Shown here piece by piece: positions 19,292 to 27,691 of a DNA stretch of 64,000 bases (position 1 is the first letter of the stretch; each line of letters opens with the position of its first letter). A program made the position numbers and the translations under genes. The DNA is from CAYQXJ01 sp964421565 (GTDB lineage Bacteria > Planctomycetota > Brocadiia > SM23-32). Below the pieces are notes generated by a model, which worked only from the letters and a program-made list of their open reading frames with translations, was not told where the DNA came from and did no database searches. The stretch is taken from positions 17,169 to 81,168 of the forward strand of contig CAYQXJ010000015.1 of NCBI GenBank assembly GCA_964421565.1. The letters run 5' to 3'.

Positions 19292-20796
19292 GGGCTGCCG
19301 TGCGATCGGTGTTCTGCGATTGTGTCGGCGCAGGCCCGCCGGGCACGCCTCCGCTCGATGTCTCGCAGGTGCACTCGCGCCAGCCGCAGGCCGATGCGTG
19401 CGAGTTCGGGATTGTCGGGGCACAGATCGCGTTGCTCCATCGGGTCCCTCCGCAGGTCGTATGCCTCGCAGCGCCCCCCTGTGCAATCGACGATCAGCTT
19501 CAGGTTGGCGTTCTGGAAGGAGACGCGCCGCCCGGCGGATGCCAGTTCGCTCAGTTCGAGGCCGAGCACGAAGTCGTCGTCGCCGTAATAGGATTCGGCG
19601 ACGTGGAGCCTGCCGTCCGGCGCGTCGCCTTGCCCGGCCAGGGCGGGCGCCAGGCTCTGACCCAGGCAGGCACCTTGCGGAATGTCCGCGCCGGCAAGCT
19701 CACAGAGCGTCGGCATGACGTCCAGCAGGCTCACCTGTCGCTTCACGCGGCGCCCCCGCGACTGACCGGGCAACCTTACGATGAGCGGCACACGGAGCAG
19801 TTCGTTGTAGTGCCGGGACGGATGGAAGACGCCGCCGTGTTCGAAGAGCTGCTCGCCGTGGTCCGCGGTGACGATCAGCAGCGACGATTCCAGCAGCCCG
19901 GCCGCCTGCAGCGCGTCGAGCAGGCCGGCGAACTCCTCGTCGAAGTGACGCACCTCCGCATCGTAGAGCCCTGCGAACTCACGACGGTCCCGGGCGCTCA
20001 TGCGGGCATGGTCCTCCGCCTCGAGCGCGGCGAGCCGCCGCAGCCCTCGCACGCGCCCCCTGGTGAGCACCCTTCCGCTCACCGCTTGCTGGAACCACGC
20101 CGGCGGCACGTACGGTTCATGCACGGTCATTGCGTGGAGCCAGAGGAAGAACGGTTGCTGCGGTGGGTGGCGCAGCCAGTGGCGCACCGGTCCGTAGAAC
20201 CGCTCTTCCAGCGCCTCCTTGGCCTGCAGACGGCTCTCATCGAGGGCCCTGTCGACGGCCGGCCCCCAGAAGCGGGGAACGCGCTTCGCCAGGCGGTGCA
20301 CGGCTGGCACGGCGCGCACGGCGCGGCGCACGGCGCCCACCGCTCGTCGGCAGAGCGCAGCCCTGCGCGGCACCGCGACTCCGGTGTGCTCCGCCGGCGG
20401 GGCTTGCTGGAACACGGGCAAGTCCGCTGGCTTGTGCTCCATGAAATCGGTCGCCCGGTCGAACCCGCGTCCGTAGCCGAAGTAGTCTGACACATAGGGG
20501 TTTGCAGCGTTGAATGCCCGGGTGCAGTAACCTCTCGAGCGCAGGGCCTCGGCGAGTGTGAGGGGCGCTTCGCGGATGCCGAACCCCCGGCTCTCAAACG
20601 GCATCCGGGAGGCCATCAGTCCCGGGAAGGAAAACGGCGTGCTCGGCCCTGTTGCCCAGGCCGCGTCGAACACGCACGCTGTCTCGGCCAGCGCGTCGAG
20701 CCGCAGGGAGGTCGACCGCCCGTAACCGTAACAGCCCAGATGGTCGGGCCGCAGCGAATCAACGGTCAGCAGGATGATGTTCGGTCGCCGTGCCAT
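19288..20796 (-). CDS. alkaline-phosphatase-superfamily enzyme, Thr-type, cytoplasmic
   Basis: The 502-residue protein has the sulfatase-like fold. Metal motif 1 is LLTVDSLRPDHLGCYGYG and metal motif 2 is TADHGEQLFEHGG. Where sulfatases have C/S-x-P-S-R it reads STPFSFPGLM, aligning Thr53 with the nucleophile and lacking the Arg. It is therefore unlikely to be matured to formylglycine or to be a true sulfatase. There is no signal peptide, so it is probably cytoplasmic. It shares one base with the stop of a 67-residue gene (TAATG) and overlaps a GT4 gene by 4 bp. Unlike its cytoplasmic paralogues it lacks the Leu-x-x-Leu-Gly-Tyr C-terminus. The substrate is unknown. Confidence 0.75.
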   Translation of the reverse strand: MARRPNIILLTVDSLRPDHLGCYGYGRSTSLRLDALAETACVFDAAWATGPSTPFSFPGLMASRMPFESRGFGIREAPLTLAEALRSRGYCTRAFNAANPYVSDYFGYGRGFDRATDFMEHKPADLPVFQQAPPAEHTGVAVPRRAALCRRAVGAVRRAVRAVPAVHRLAKRVPRFWGPAVDRALDESRLQAKEALEERFYGPVRHWLRHPPQQPFFLWLHAMTVHEPYVPPAWFQQAVSGRVLTRGRVRGLRRLAALEAEDHARMSARDRREFAGLYDAEVRHFDEEFAGLLDALQAAGLLESSLLIVTADHGEQLFEHGGVFHPSRHYNELLRVPLIVRLPGQSRGRRVKRQVSLLDVMPTLCELAGADIPQGACLGQSLAPALAGQGDAPDGRLHVAESYYGDDDFVLGLELSELASAGRRVSFQNANLKLIVDCTGGRCEAYDLRRDPMEQRDLCPDNPELARIGLRLARVHLRDIERRRARRACADTIAEHRSHGSP

Positions 20797-20999
20797 TACA
20801 TGTAGCCGAGTTGTTCGAGCCGCTCGCGGAGCCGCTGCTCTTCCGCGTCATCTGCCTCCGCAGGGCCTGAATAGCCGAACAGCGCCGAGAGGACGCAGTT
20901 GACGTAGTCGTCGACACCGTTGAAGGCGCCGGTTGACGCCACGAGCCGTTCGGCATGCTTGTAGAGCTCGGGCTCCAGCTTCACTGTTGTGTCTGCCAT
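20796..20999 (-). CDS. small ribbon-helix-helix-like protein with LGY tail
   Basis: This 67-residue protein is not one I can name. The first 45 residues (VKLEPELYKHAERLVAS, then a VDDYVNCVLSALFG helix) look like a ribbon-helix-helix unit: one strand and two helices. A short acidic linker leads to the end RLRERLEQLGYM. That ending closely resembles the C-terminus of the enzyme encoded at 35045-36082 (RIRERLRAMGYLE) and of three other enzymes here. Its stop codon overlaps the start of the one cytoplasmic Thr-type enzyme lacking this tail. It may be a detached subunit or adaptor of that enzyme. DNA binding is the alternative. Confidence 0.65.
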   Translation of the reverse strand: MADTTVKLEPELYKHAERLVASTGAFNGVDDYVNCVLSALFGYSGPAEADDAEEQRLRERLEQLGYM

Positions 21000-21015
21000 C
21001 GCTGGCCATTCCCCT

Positions 21016-21927
21016 CTATTCGTTCAAGGCTCGGCCGATTGAGCGGCGTACGTTCCGGGGCAGCACGGTTCGGATAATGCCTCGGGCAATGCGCGAAGGC
21101 CATCCGGGGGGTCGCACACGAACGTCCGGCTCCCACTCTGCTCGCCGCTCGGGGTTCAGTCCCCGGGCGGGGAGCGTCTCCAGCCGGCGTTCCCGCTCGT
21201 CGACGATCGCCCGCTGCGTTGCCAGTCTCTCGGTGCTCAGGGGGTCGGGGGCGTGGCAACCGGGGTGGAAGCCGTGGTAAAGGAACTTCTCGGGGTGCCA
21301 CTGTATGCAGAGACCGAGCGCTTTCAGGCGCACCGCGGTGTCGCGGCCGACGGCGCTGTAGCCGCGCCAGAGCGGGTCCTCCTCGTAGCCGTTGATCGCC
21401 TCCAGCCAGCGGCGCCGCACGCTAAGGCATCCGCCGTAGTTGTTCGGATAGCGGATGGAGCCGACGCGGCCGATCTCCCGGATGGTGCGGGGCGCGGGTC
21501 GCGCGCAGGGCGGCTCGTCGACGCGGTAGAAGTAGAGGGCCAGGTCCTCCACCCGCTCGTGTCGCCGTACGATCTCCTCCAGCAGATCGTCCTCGAACAA
21601 GACGTCCGCGTCAGGCACCACCACCATGTCGCCGTTCGAGCGGCGGATGCCCTCGTTCACGCAGGCGCCGATGATGTGCTCGTTCTGGCGTGCCGGGCCC
21701 GGATTGTGCAGCGTGACGATGCGGGCGTGGGGCTGGTCGCAGAGCATCTGCGTCACGGTGGGGTTGGGCCGTTCGTAGTATTCGACGAAGACGATCTCCA
21801 GGCGTTCGGGCGGCAGCGTCTGGCGCAGAAGGCAGTCGATCGCATCGAAATGATCACGAAACGAGGCGTCCCAGCAGATGACGGAAACCTGCTCGACGGT
21901 GGGGACTTTGACGTTGCTTTCAGCCAT
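21016..21927 (-). CDS. glycosyltransferase family 2
   Basis: A 303-residue GT-A glycosyltransferase. The opening VSVICWDASFRDHFDAI and the VFVEYYE strand belong to a GT2 subgroup seen in surface-polysaccharide loci. The metal motif is VVPDADVLFEDDLLE, and a GT27/galactosyltransferase-like C-terminal lid (NNYGGCLSVRRRW) follows. ATG 21927 has GAGAGAGGT upstream; the longer frame to 21960 overlaps the preceding gene and is less likely. It lies 10 bp after that gene's stop and 16 bp before the start of the 67-residue gene. Confidence 0.83.
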   Translation of the reverse strand: MAESNVKVPTVEQVSVICWDASFRDHFDAIDCLLRQTLPPERLEIVFVEYYERPNPTVTQMLCDQPHARIVTLHNPGPARQNEHIIGACVNEGIRRSNGDMVVVPDADVLFEDDLLEEIVRRHERVEDLALYFYRVDEPPCARPAPRTIREIGRVGSIRYPNNYGGCLSVRRRWLEAINGYEEDPLWRGYSAVGRDTAVRLKALGLCIQWHPEKFLYHGFHPGCHAPDPLSTERLATQRAIVDERERRLETLPARGLNPERRAEWEPDVRVRPPGWPSRIARGIIRTVLPRNVRRSIGRALNE

Positions 21928-21937
21928 GTGACCTCTC

Positions 21938-23497
21938 TCAGTCCACGTAGCCCAGGTCACGCAGGTGGTGCATGACCCGCTCGTTCTGGCCTTCGCCGAG
22001 TTTGATTGCCGGCCCGGTGCGGCCCTCGGACCAGTAATGCTGCAAACCTTCGTAGAGGCGCCGGCTCAGGGTGTCCAAATCATCCGGGCTGGTGCGCACG
22101 GGATGCTCCTCCAGGGGGTCCTCGGCCAGTTCCAGCACGAATGTTGCGGCGTCCGATGTCGCTGTTGTCGGTGTTCCTGCCGCCTCTCGCTGGCGGTAAC
22201 GTAGCCTCTGCAGGGCGCGAACTGCGGGGCGGGGCAGCACGCGCTTAAGGGCGCGGCGCAGTCCCACGCCGGCACGGGCCGCCGGCTCCATGAACCGCCG
22301 CAACCCGGGCTCGCCGGGCTGCCAGATGACTTTGCACCGGGGGCTGCGTCCGGCTACCTGGGAAGGTTCGCAGTGGCCGTGCAGATGACGCAGCCAGTTG
22401 CGCCCGTCTGTGTCCGTTCGGGGCGGATTTAGCGAACGCCAGACCTCCGCGAAGCAGACGTCGCGGCCTGGCGCGTCGAGCAGGGAGGCCCCCTGGCAGG
22501 CGCCTGCTTCGCCGAGCAGGCGCGGCCGCAACCCGAGCCACTGTAGCGCCGTGGGCGCAATGTCGACGAGGGACACCGGCTCGTGCCGCCGAGCGGGCTC
22601 GATGCCCGGCCCGCGCAGAGCCAGGGGCACCCGTATCACATCGTCCAGCAGCGAGTTGCCGTGCCCGAAAGGGGGCCCCGTGCTGTCCGGGGCGAGTGAT
22701 TCGCCGTGGTCGGCGAAGACTGCTGTCAGCGCCGTTTCGAGCAATCCGGCATCCTGCAGCGTCGCCACGATGCGCGGCCAACGCACGGTGTCGAACCAGC
22801 GGACCCCTCGCAGGTACCATTCCAGCATCAGGCGACCGGTCTGTTCGGCCCCGATACGCCGCGCGGCGCGTTCGGCAATCCACGAGCAGAACCGCGTTCG
22901 GTCGGCCGGTCCCTCGTCGATCCACCCACCGAGCCGCTGGCGCAGTTTGCACATCTGCTCCTGCCACGCCCACGCCCGTTCGCGCGAATAGGGCACGGCC
23001 GACCAGCAGTAGGGCACGTGCACGTCGAAGGTATGGACGAACAGCAGGCACGGCTGCTCCTGACGGGTGCACCATGCCACCGCTTCGCCTTCATCGCGGA
23101 AGAGCCGATCGAAACCTCGCAGCACCCCCGAGCCGGTGCTCAGGGCCGTATCGCCGCCCGCCTCCTGCACGGCGCAGGTGACGTAGCCGTGGCCCTTCAG
23201 CTCCTCGGCGAGGGTACCGACACCGTCGGCGAGGCCCCACTTGTAGAAGGCGCGCACGCCGTGGCGGTTCGGATAGAGCCCGCTCAGGACGGAGGCATGG
23301 GCGGCCGTGGTGTACGGGGCGGTCGTGATGCACTGGGTGAAGTAAGCCGACTCGGCGAGGAAGGCGTCCAGGTTGGGGGTGTCCGCCAGGTTCTCACAGC
23401 CCCGGGCGCGCAGGTGCGGTTTCGCGGGGCAGGCTCCGACAGCGTCGTAGCGCAGGGTGTCGACGGAGATGAGCACAACGTCGCGGCGGGCGGTCAT
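21938..23497 (-). CDS. alkaline-phosphatase-superfamily enzyme, Thr-type, cytoplasmic, LGY tail
   Basis: This is a 519-residue sulfatase-fold protein without a signal peptide. Metal motif 1 is LISVDTLRYDAVG and motif 2 is VFADHGESLAPDS. The nucleophile region reads PYTTAAHASVLSG: Thr63 takes the place of the sulfatase Cys, and Pro, Ser and Arg of the signature are gone. The protein ends HHLRDLGYVD, the C-terminal tail shared with three other enzymes and a small protein here. Its ATG overlaps the upstream glycosyltransferase stop by 4 bp. I read it as a phospho- or sulfo-transfer or hydrolysis enzyme of the glycan pathway; the substrate is unknown. Confidence 0.75.
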   Translation of the reverse strand: MTARRDVVLISVDTLRYDAVGACPAKPHLRARGCENLADTPNLDAFLAESAYFTQCITTAPYTTAAHASVLSGLYPNRHGVRAFYKWGLADGVGTLAEELKGHGYVTCAVQEAGGDTALSTGSGVLRGFDRLFRDEGEAVAWCTRQEQPCLLFVHTFDVHVPYCWSAVPYSRERAWAWQEQMCKLRQRLGGWIDEGPADRTRFCSWIAERAARRIGAEQTGRLMLEWYLRGVRWFDTVRWPRIVATLQDAGLLETALTAVFADHGESLAPDSTGPPFGHGNSLLDDVIRVPLALRGPGIEPARRHEPVSLVDIAPTALQWLGLRPRLLGEAGACQGASLLDAPGRDVCFAEVWRSLNPPRTDTDGRNWLRHLHGHCEPSQVAGRSPRCKVIWQPGEPGLRRFMEPAARAGVGLRRALKRVLPRPAVRALQRLRYRQREAAGTPTTATSDAATFVLELAEDPLEEHPVRTSPDDLDTLSRRLYEGLQHYWSEGRTGPAIKLGEGQNERVMHHLRDLGYVD

Positions 23498-24272
23498 CGC
23501 TCTCCTCCTGCCTTGCGCTTCAGCTTCGCGGCCACTTCGCGCAGCACGCCCCGGGCGCCCTGGCGCAGGCAGCGTTTCACGCCGAGCCGCAGCAGCCGCA
23601 GGCCTCCGAAGTGGCGCAGCAGCCACTCGTCCGTCCGCGTCTCGCGCGCCAGGGCGCTTCGCGCTTCGATGTGCGCTTTCAACACCTCGGCCGGTCGTTG
23701 GCGGACGAGCTCCGGGTGCAGCTCCGCCATCCGCTGCCGCAGGTGATACTCCGACCGCCGGGGGATTGGCGGCTGCGGGCCAGTCAGCAGGCCCACAGTG
23801 GGCAGTACCTCCCCCCGCAGGCCCTGTTCCGCCATGGACCAGGCAAGCTCCCAGTCATTCAGTGCGAACAAGCCCTCATCGTAGCGCAGGTTGTGCTCTT
23901 GCAGCGCCTTGCGTCGCACCACGCCCCCGCTCAGGCCCGTGCCGTCCTCAACGGTTACGAGCACCGGGTCGAGGCCGTATGGGGTGTCCACTTCCCCGTC
24001 GGGGGCGCGACGCCACGCACCGACGTAGGCAGCGTCCGGGCAGCGCTGGAGCGCGCGGACCGCAAGCCGCAGGTAATCCGGGTCGACACGCCATCCGGCC
24101 GGCAGGCAGCACACGAACTTGCCTCGCGCCGCCTCCAGCGCCCGGTTGGCGGCTTCGGCGCCTTCGTCCTCAGCACTCAGCAGTTCGATCTCGTCCCACA
24201 GGGATGCGCGCACCGACTGCCGGGTCTCTGTCGCCTTCCCGGGGCCGGGCGCCACGATTACGGTGATCTGCG
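23494..24272 (-). CDS. glycosyltransferase family 2 module (3' part of a gene split by the gap)
   Basis: This stretch encodes about 255 residues of a GT2-like domain (AEDEGAEAANRALEAARG is the usual A-RN-G-A-G segment), followed by an Arg/Lys-rich C-terminal helix. There is no good start codon at its left context: an apparent ATG near 24255 lies within the 55-bp sequence that is repeated beyond the N gap. When that repeat is collapsed, the frame continues without interruption into the GT4 module at 24373-25652. This is then the C-terminal half of one 667-residue protein. The classical Asp-x-Asp is replaced by LPAGWRVDPDY, so its catalytic competence is uncertain. Confidence 0.72.
24218..24272 (+). 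repeat. 55-bp direct repeat at left contig end
   Basis: These 55 bases are identical to 24373-24427 on the other side of the N run. An exact terminal match of this length on both sides of a 100-N spacer is what overlapping contig ends joined by a scaffolder look like. It is not a biological duplication. Confidence 0.9.
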
Positions 24273-24372
24273 NNNNNNNNNNNNNNNNNNNNNNNNNNNN
24301 NNNNNNNNNNNNNNNNNNNNNNNNNNNNNNNNNNNNNNNNNNNNNNNNNNNNNNNNNNNNNNNNNNNNNNNN
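24273..24372. other. 100-N scaffold gap (artificial)
   Basis: Exactly 100 unknown bases are flanked by identical 55-bp ends. Removing the Ns and one repeat copy (155 bp) restores a single open frame of 2004 bp (668 codons including stop) on the minus strand from GTG 25652 to 23494. The real gap is therefore probably zero. Confidence 0.9.
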
Positions 24373-24427
24373 TGCCGGGTCTCTGTCGCCTTCCCGGGGC
24401 CGGGCGCCACGATTACGGTGATCTGCG
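24373..24427 (+). repeat. 55-bp direct repeat at right contig end
   Basis: This is the second copy of the sequence at 24218-24272, beginning immediately after the Ns. See the gap entry: the two copies are most simply one locus represented twice. Confidence 0.9.
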
Positions 24428-25652
24428 ACGTGCCGGCGGCAAGCGACGTGCCGGCGGGCGGTTCCGCTTCGAGGTAGGGCGCGGCGAAGGTTTCGGCGTC
24501 CATGTAGAGAGAGGCCACGTCCTCGCGGCCGGTCATCGTCAGCTTGCCGCGCAGCAGTGCCTCCATGGTGTGGGCAAGGTCTTCGACCGTGCCGTCGAAG
24601 AACACGGCGTCCTGCCCCTGTTGGAAGTGCTCCTCGAGAGCGCCGATGCGGCTGAGCACCTGCGGCGTCCCCAGCCAGCGCAACTCATGGGCGACCAGGC
24701 AGAACGTCTCCCACCGCGACGGTGTCACAGCGAACGAACACTCGCGCGTCGCATGCAAAAGGTCATCGGCGTCGTAATAGCCGATGCGGAACTCGAAACG
24801 GTCGCACAGGTCGTCGGGCACGAGCCGTCGCAACTCCTCGGCGCAGGAACCGTAGCGGGGCGAGGTGCTGAAGTCGCGCCCCATAACCACGAAGCGCACG
24901 CCGGCCAGACCCCGCCGGCAGAGGGCGACGCCGGCGCGCACAAAGCGGTCCATGCCCTTTTGCATCTGCACTGTCCCGGCGCAGAGGACGTTGCAAGGCG
25001 GCGCTTTGACGTCGCGGAAGGGCAGGGGTTCGGGCGTGATCCGTCGCACGGGCAAGGGGCAGACCGCTGCCGGCCCTTCCCGCTGGTAGAACTGCTCGTA
25101 TTGTCGCAGGGAGGCGTGCGTGGCTGCCAGCAGCAGGTCGGCGTGCCGTATGCCGTAGCGCTCCATGAAGTAGCCGATCAAGTTCGCCCGAAGCCCGTAG
25201 CGTCTCTGCTCTGAGATGTGGACCATCTCCAGCGTGCCATGGGCGCGAACGGCGAGTACCTGCCGGCCGAACCGTCCCATCAGCCGCTTCATCCGCAACG
25301 GCACAAAGGCCGTGCCGCTGTGGTCCAGGAACTCGACGAACCGTATCGGCAGGTCCTCGCAGAGTTGTTCGAGGGCTCTGGCCACGCGTACCGAAGCCGC
25401 GTAGCCGGGGTGAGGGAAGGCGGCATCGGGCACGTGCGCGGTGGGGGCCAGGTCGGCGGCGTTGAACACGCGCGTGCAGGTGCCGCGCCGGCGCAACTGG
25501 TGCTCGACCTCCGATGCGGACATCTGCGGCGCAGTGACCAGCAGGCAGGTCTGCAGCCCCTGTGATTCGAGCATGCAGACGGCCTCTTCCATGTAGAAGC
25601 CGATGCCTCCGCGCTTGCCGGCCGCGATCTCGTTGGTGACGAAGCATATCAC
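24373..25652 (-). CDS. glycosyltransferase family 4 module (5' part of a gene split by the gap)
   Basis: From GTG 25652 the frame encodes about 425 residues. A complete GT-B domain runs over about 1-385, opening MICFVTNEIAAGKRGGIG. It has CAGTVQMQKGMDRF in the donor half and TPSRWETFCLVAHELRWLG containing the EX7E-like site. A short linker then leads to SQITVIVAPGPGKATETR, the first strand of a GT2 domain, at the contig end. After collapsing the 55-bp duplicate it reads straight into 23494-24217. The intact protein would be a GT4-GT2 fusion adding two sugars in succession. Confidence 0.8.
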
Positions 25653-25692
25653 GACGTGAGGGCGCCTCGCTTCCTTATGAGGGGTCGAGGGT

Positions 25693-27666
25693 TCATGCAG
25701 TCTCGTCGGCGAGCAGGGATCGCCCTTCGCACTCGGCGGGGGGTTCGATCCCGAGCATGGCCAGCACGGTGGGCGCGACGTCCAGCGCCCCTGCGCCTTG
25801 CGTTCTCAAGGGCAGATTGGACAGCAGCGTGCCGGGCACTGCTGCGGGCGCTACGATGTGGTCACCCGACCAGTGGCGCTCGTTGGGACTGAGCACTTGC
25901 GCAGCGACGCCACCCACGGCGGTCTGCCAACTGCCCCGATAGCCGGGGGACGTGCCGACGACGACGTCCGGCGCTCCGGGCATTTCGGACCCGCTGTAGA
26001 TATCTTCGCCCAGGTCGGCCCGGGCGACCGGCCGGGCGCCCGTCTCGCCGTCGCGGTAGGCCTTCATGCGTTTGGCGATCTCAGCTGCCAGCTCGTGCGC
26101 CTCATCGGGCTCGACGATGCCGTTGCCCTCGCGGCCCTTCATGTTCAGGTAGAGGCTGGTGAAGCCGCAGCCGTAGGCGACCGTCCGCGACCAGTCGACG
26201 ATGCGGTAGAGGGCCGTCTCGTCCTCCTCCATTTCGCCCGGGTTGGCCTTGAGTTTCATGAAGCCCTCCTCGGCGAGCCAGGCGTTCAGGTCGAAGTTGG
26301 TCTTGTAGTCAGTGAAGCCGTGGTCGGAGAGCACGATCAGGCCGGTCTTGTCGTCGATCTCTTGGAGCAGTTCACCGAGGAAGCGGTCCATCAGCAGGTA
26401 ATGCTCTCGGATTGCGGGGCAGAGCTCGGCGACGGTGCCGTCGGGGCTGAACTCGTTCTGCCGCCAGAACATGTGCTGGATGCGGTCCGATGTATCGAAC
26501 ACGAAGGCTAACGCGCCGGCCTCGAACCGTTCGAACTCGTGCCAGAACATGCGCACGCGTTCGTCGGTCACCTCGCGGCATTGGTCGAGGAATGCCTCTT
26601 CGCTCAGGGCGCCCTCGTTGAGCGCCTTGGTGTCCTCGGGCATGCCGAGGGTGTGGAACAGGCCGATCTGCTGCGCCAGTTCGCCGGCGTAGCCTTCGGG
26701 CGATGCGATCTCAAAGGCCGGCTCGCGCGGGTCCGGCTCCAGCGGGCTCATGTACAGCTTAAGGGGTGCGCGGCTGACGAGGCGGAACTTCGCCATGCCG
26801 CTCACGGTCTTGAGCGCACCCACGCCGAACTTGAGGGCGACCCAATCGCTCCAGTCGCCTTCGGCCAGATCGAATCTTTCTTCGCCGACGCGGAGGGTGA
26901 TCCCTGCCGCCGTACGCTGGAGGAGGAGTGGGACCTCCGCATGCGAAGTGCCCCTCAGGCCACGTACCATCGGCCCCTTGATCACGGTATCGACGCGTTC
27001 GCCGGCGGCGCTCAGCCGCACCAGGCGCGCCGGGTCCACGCCCGGGGCCGGGGCGCCTTCCTGCGCGTAGAGGGTGTAGTGGCCGAGTGTGCCGCGTATG
27101 CCCGGCACGCCGAGGCCGCTGAGCATGCGGCCGTCGATCCGCTCGGCGGGGAAGGTGACCGGCCAGCGCACGGCGGTTACGGGCACGCTGCGTTCGGTGA
27201 GCACGTCCCAGAAGGCGGCATTACGGCGCGGCTGTGTGTAGCGCGTGCCACGCAGCAGGCCGCCCTGGTTCTGACATACGCTCAGGAAGGGGAGCGGGCG
27301 CTTGGGATCGCGATGGATAAAGTCGAAGACGCCGTGCCGGCCGGGGTTCGTGCCGGTGGCGAGGGAAGTCCAGACCACGGGGCTCTGCGCGGGCGCCACG
27401 GTCCGCAGCTCGCCCCCGCTGCCCCGGCGCCGCAGGCGCTCGAAGTTCGGCACCACGCCCTGCCCGCGCAGCATGCCCAGGATGCCCGGATCCAGGCCGT
27501 CGATGCCGAGCACCAAGACCTTGTCGAATCTGCTCATGCTTCCCGCTCTCCTTCGGCCTCCGTTCGGGCCGGTGCGTCGCGCGGCGCTGAGCGCGAGGTA
27601 CGAGACGGCGGCGCCGCCCGCAGCGGCGACCGCGCCCGTGAGCAACTGCCTTCGCGACAACGCCAT
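25693..27666 (-). CDS. Tat-exported type I phosphodiesterase/nucleotide pyrophosphatase-like protein
   Basis: The 657-residue protein belongs to the alkaline phosphatase superfamily, NPP branch. The metal motif is LGIDGLDPG, the nucleophile is Thr100 in SPVVWTSLATG, and the second metal motif is IVLSDHGF. The N-terminus SRRQLLTGAVAAAGG is a twin-arginine signal, predicting export of the folded enzyme. ATG 27666 has GGAGG 9 nt upstream. A shorter version from ATG 27537 would lack the signal and is also preceded by AAGGAG. NPP-type enzymes cleave phosphodiesters. Here it may act on phosphodiester-linked glycan substituents or on a lipid-linked donor (inference). Confidence 0.8.
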   Translation of the reverse strand: MALSRRQLLTGAVAAAGGAAVSYLALSAARRTGPNGGRRRAGSMSRFDKVLVLGIDGLDPGILGMLRGQGVVPNFERLRRRGSGGELRTVAPAQSPVVWTSLATGTNPGRHGVFDFIHRDPKRPLPFLSVCQNQGGLLRGTRYTQPRRNAAFWDVLTERSVPVTAVRWPVTFPAERIDGRMLSGLGVPGIRGTLGHYTLYAQEGAPAPGVDPARLVRLSAAGERVDTVIKGPMVRGLRGTSHAEVPLLLQRTAAGITLRVGEERFDLAEGDWSDWVALKFGVGALKTVSGMAKFRLVSRAPLKLYMSPLEPDPREPAFEIASPEGYAGELAQQIGLFHTLGMPEDTKALNEGALSEEAFLDQCREVTDERVRMFWHEFERFEAGALAFVFDTSDRIQHMFWRQNEFSPDGTVAELCPAIREHYLLMDRFLGELLQEIDDKTGLIVLSDHGFTDYKTNFDLNAWLAEEGFMKLKANPGEMEEDETALYRIVDWSRTVAYGCGFTSLYLNMKGREGNGIVEPDEAHELAAEIAKRMKAYRDGETGARPVARADLGEDIYSGSEMPGAPDVVVGTSPGYRGSWQTAVGGVAAQVLSPNERHWSGDHIVAPAAVPGTLLSNLPLRTQGAGALDVAPTVLAMLGIEPPAECEGRSLLADETA

Positions 27667-27691
27667 CTTGGGCTGCCTCCGTGATCTGGGA

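Noticed and set aside
24218..24427. 55-bp direct repeats as a possible attachment site or duplication
   Set aside because: They flank exactly 100 Ns and collapsing them restores a frame, so they are an assembly artefact.
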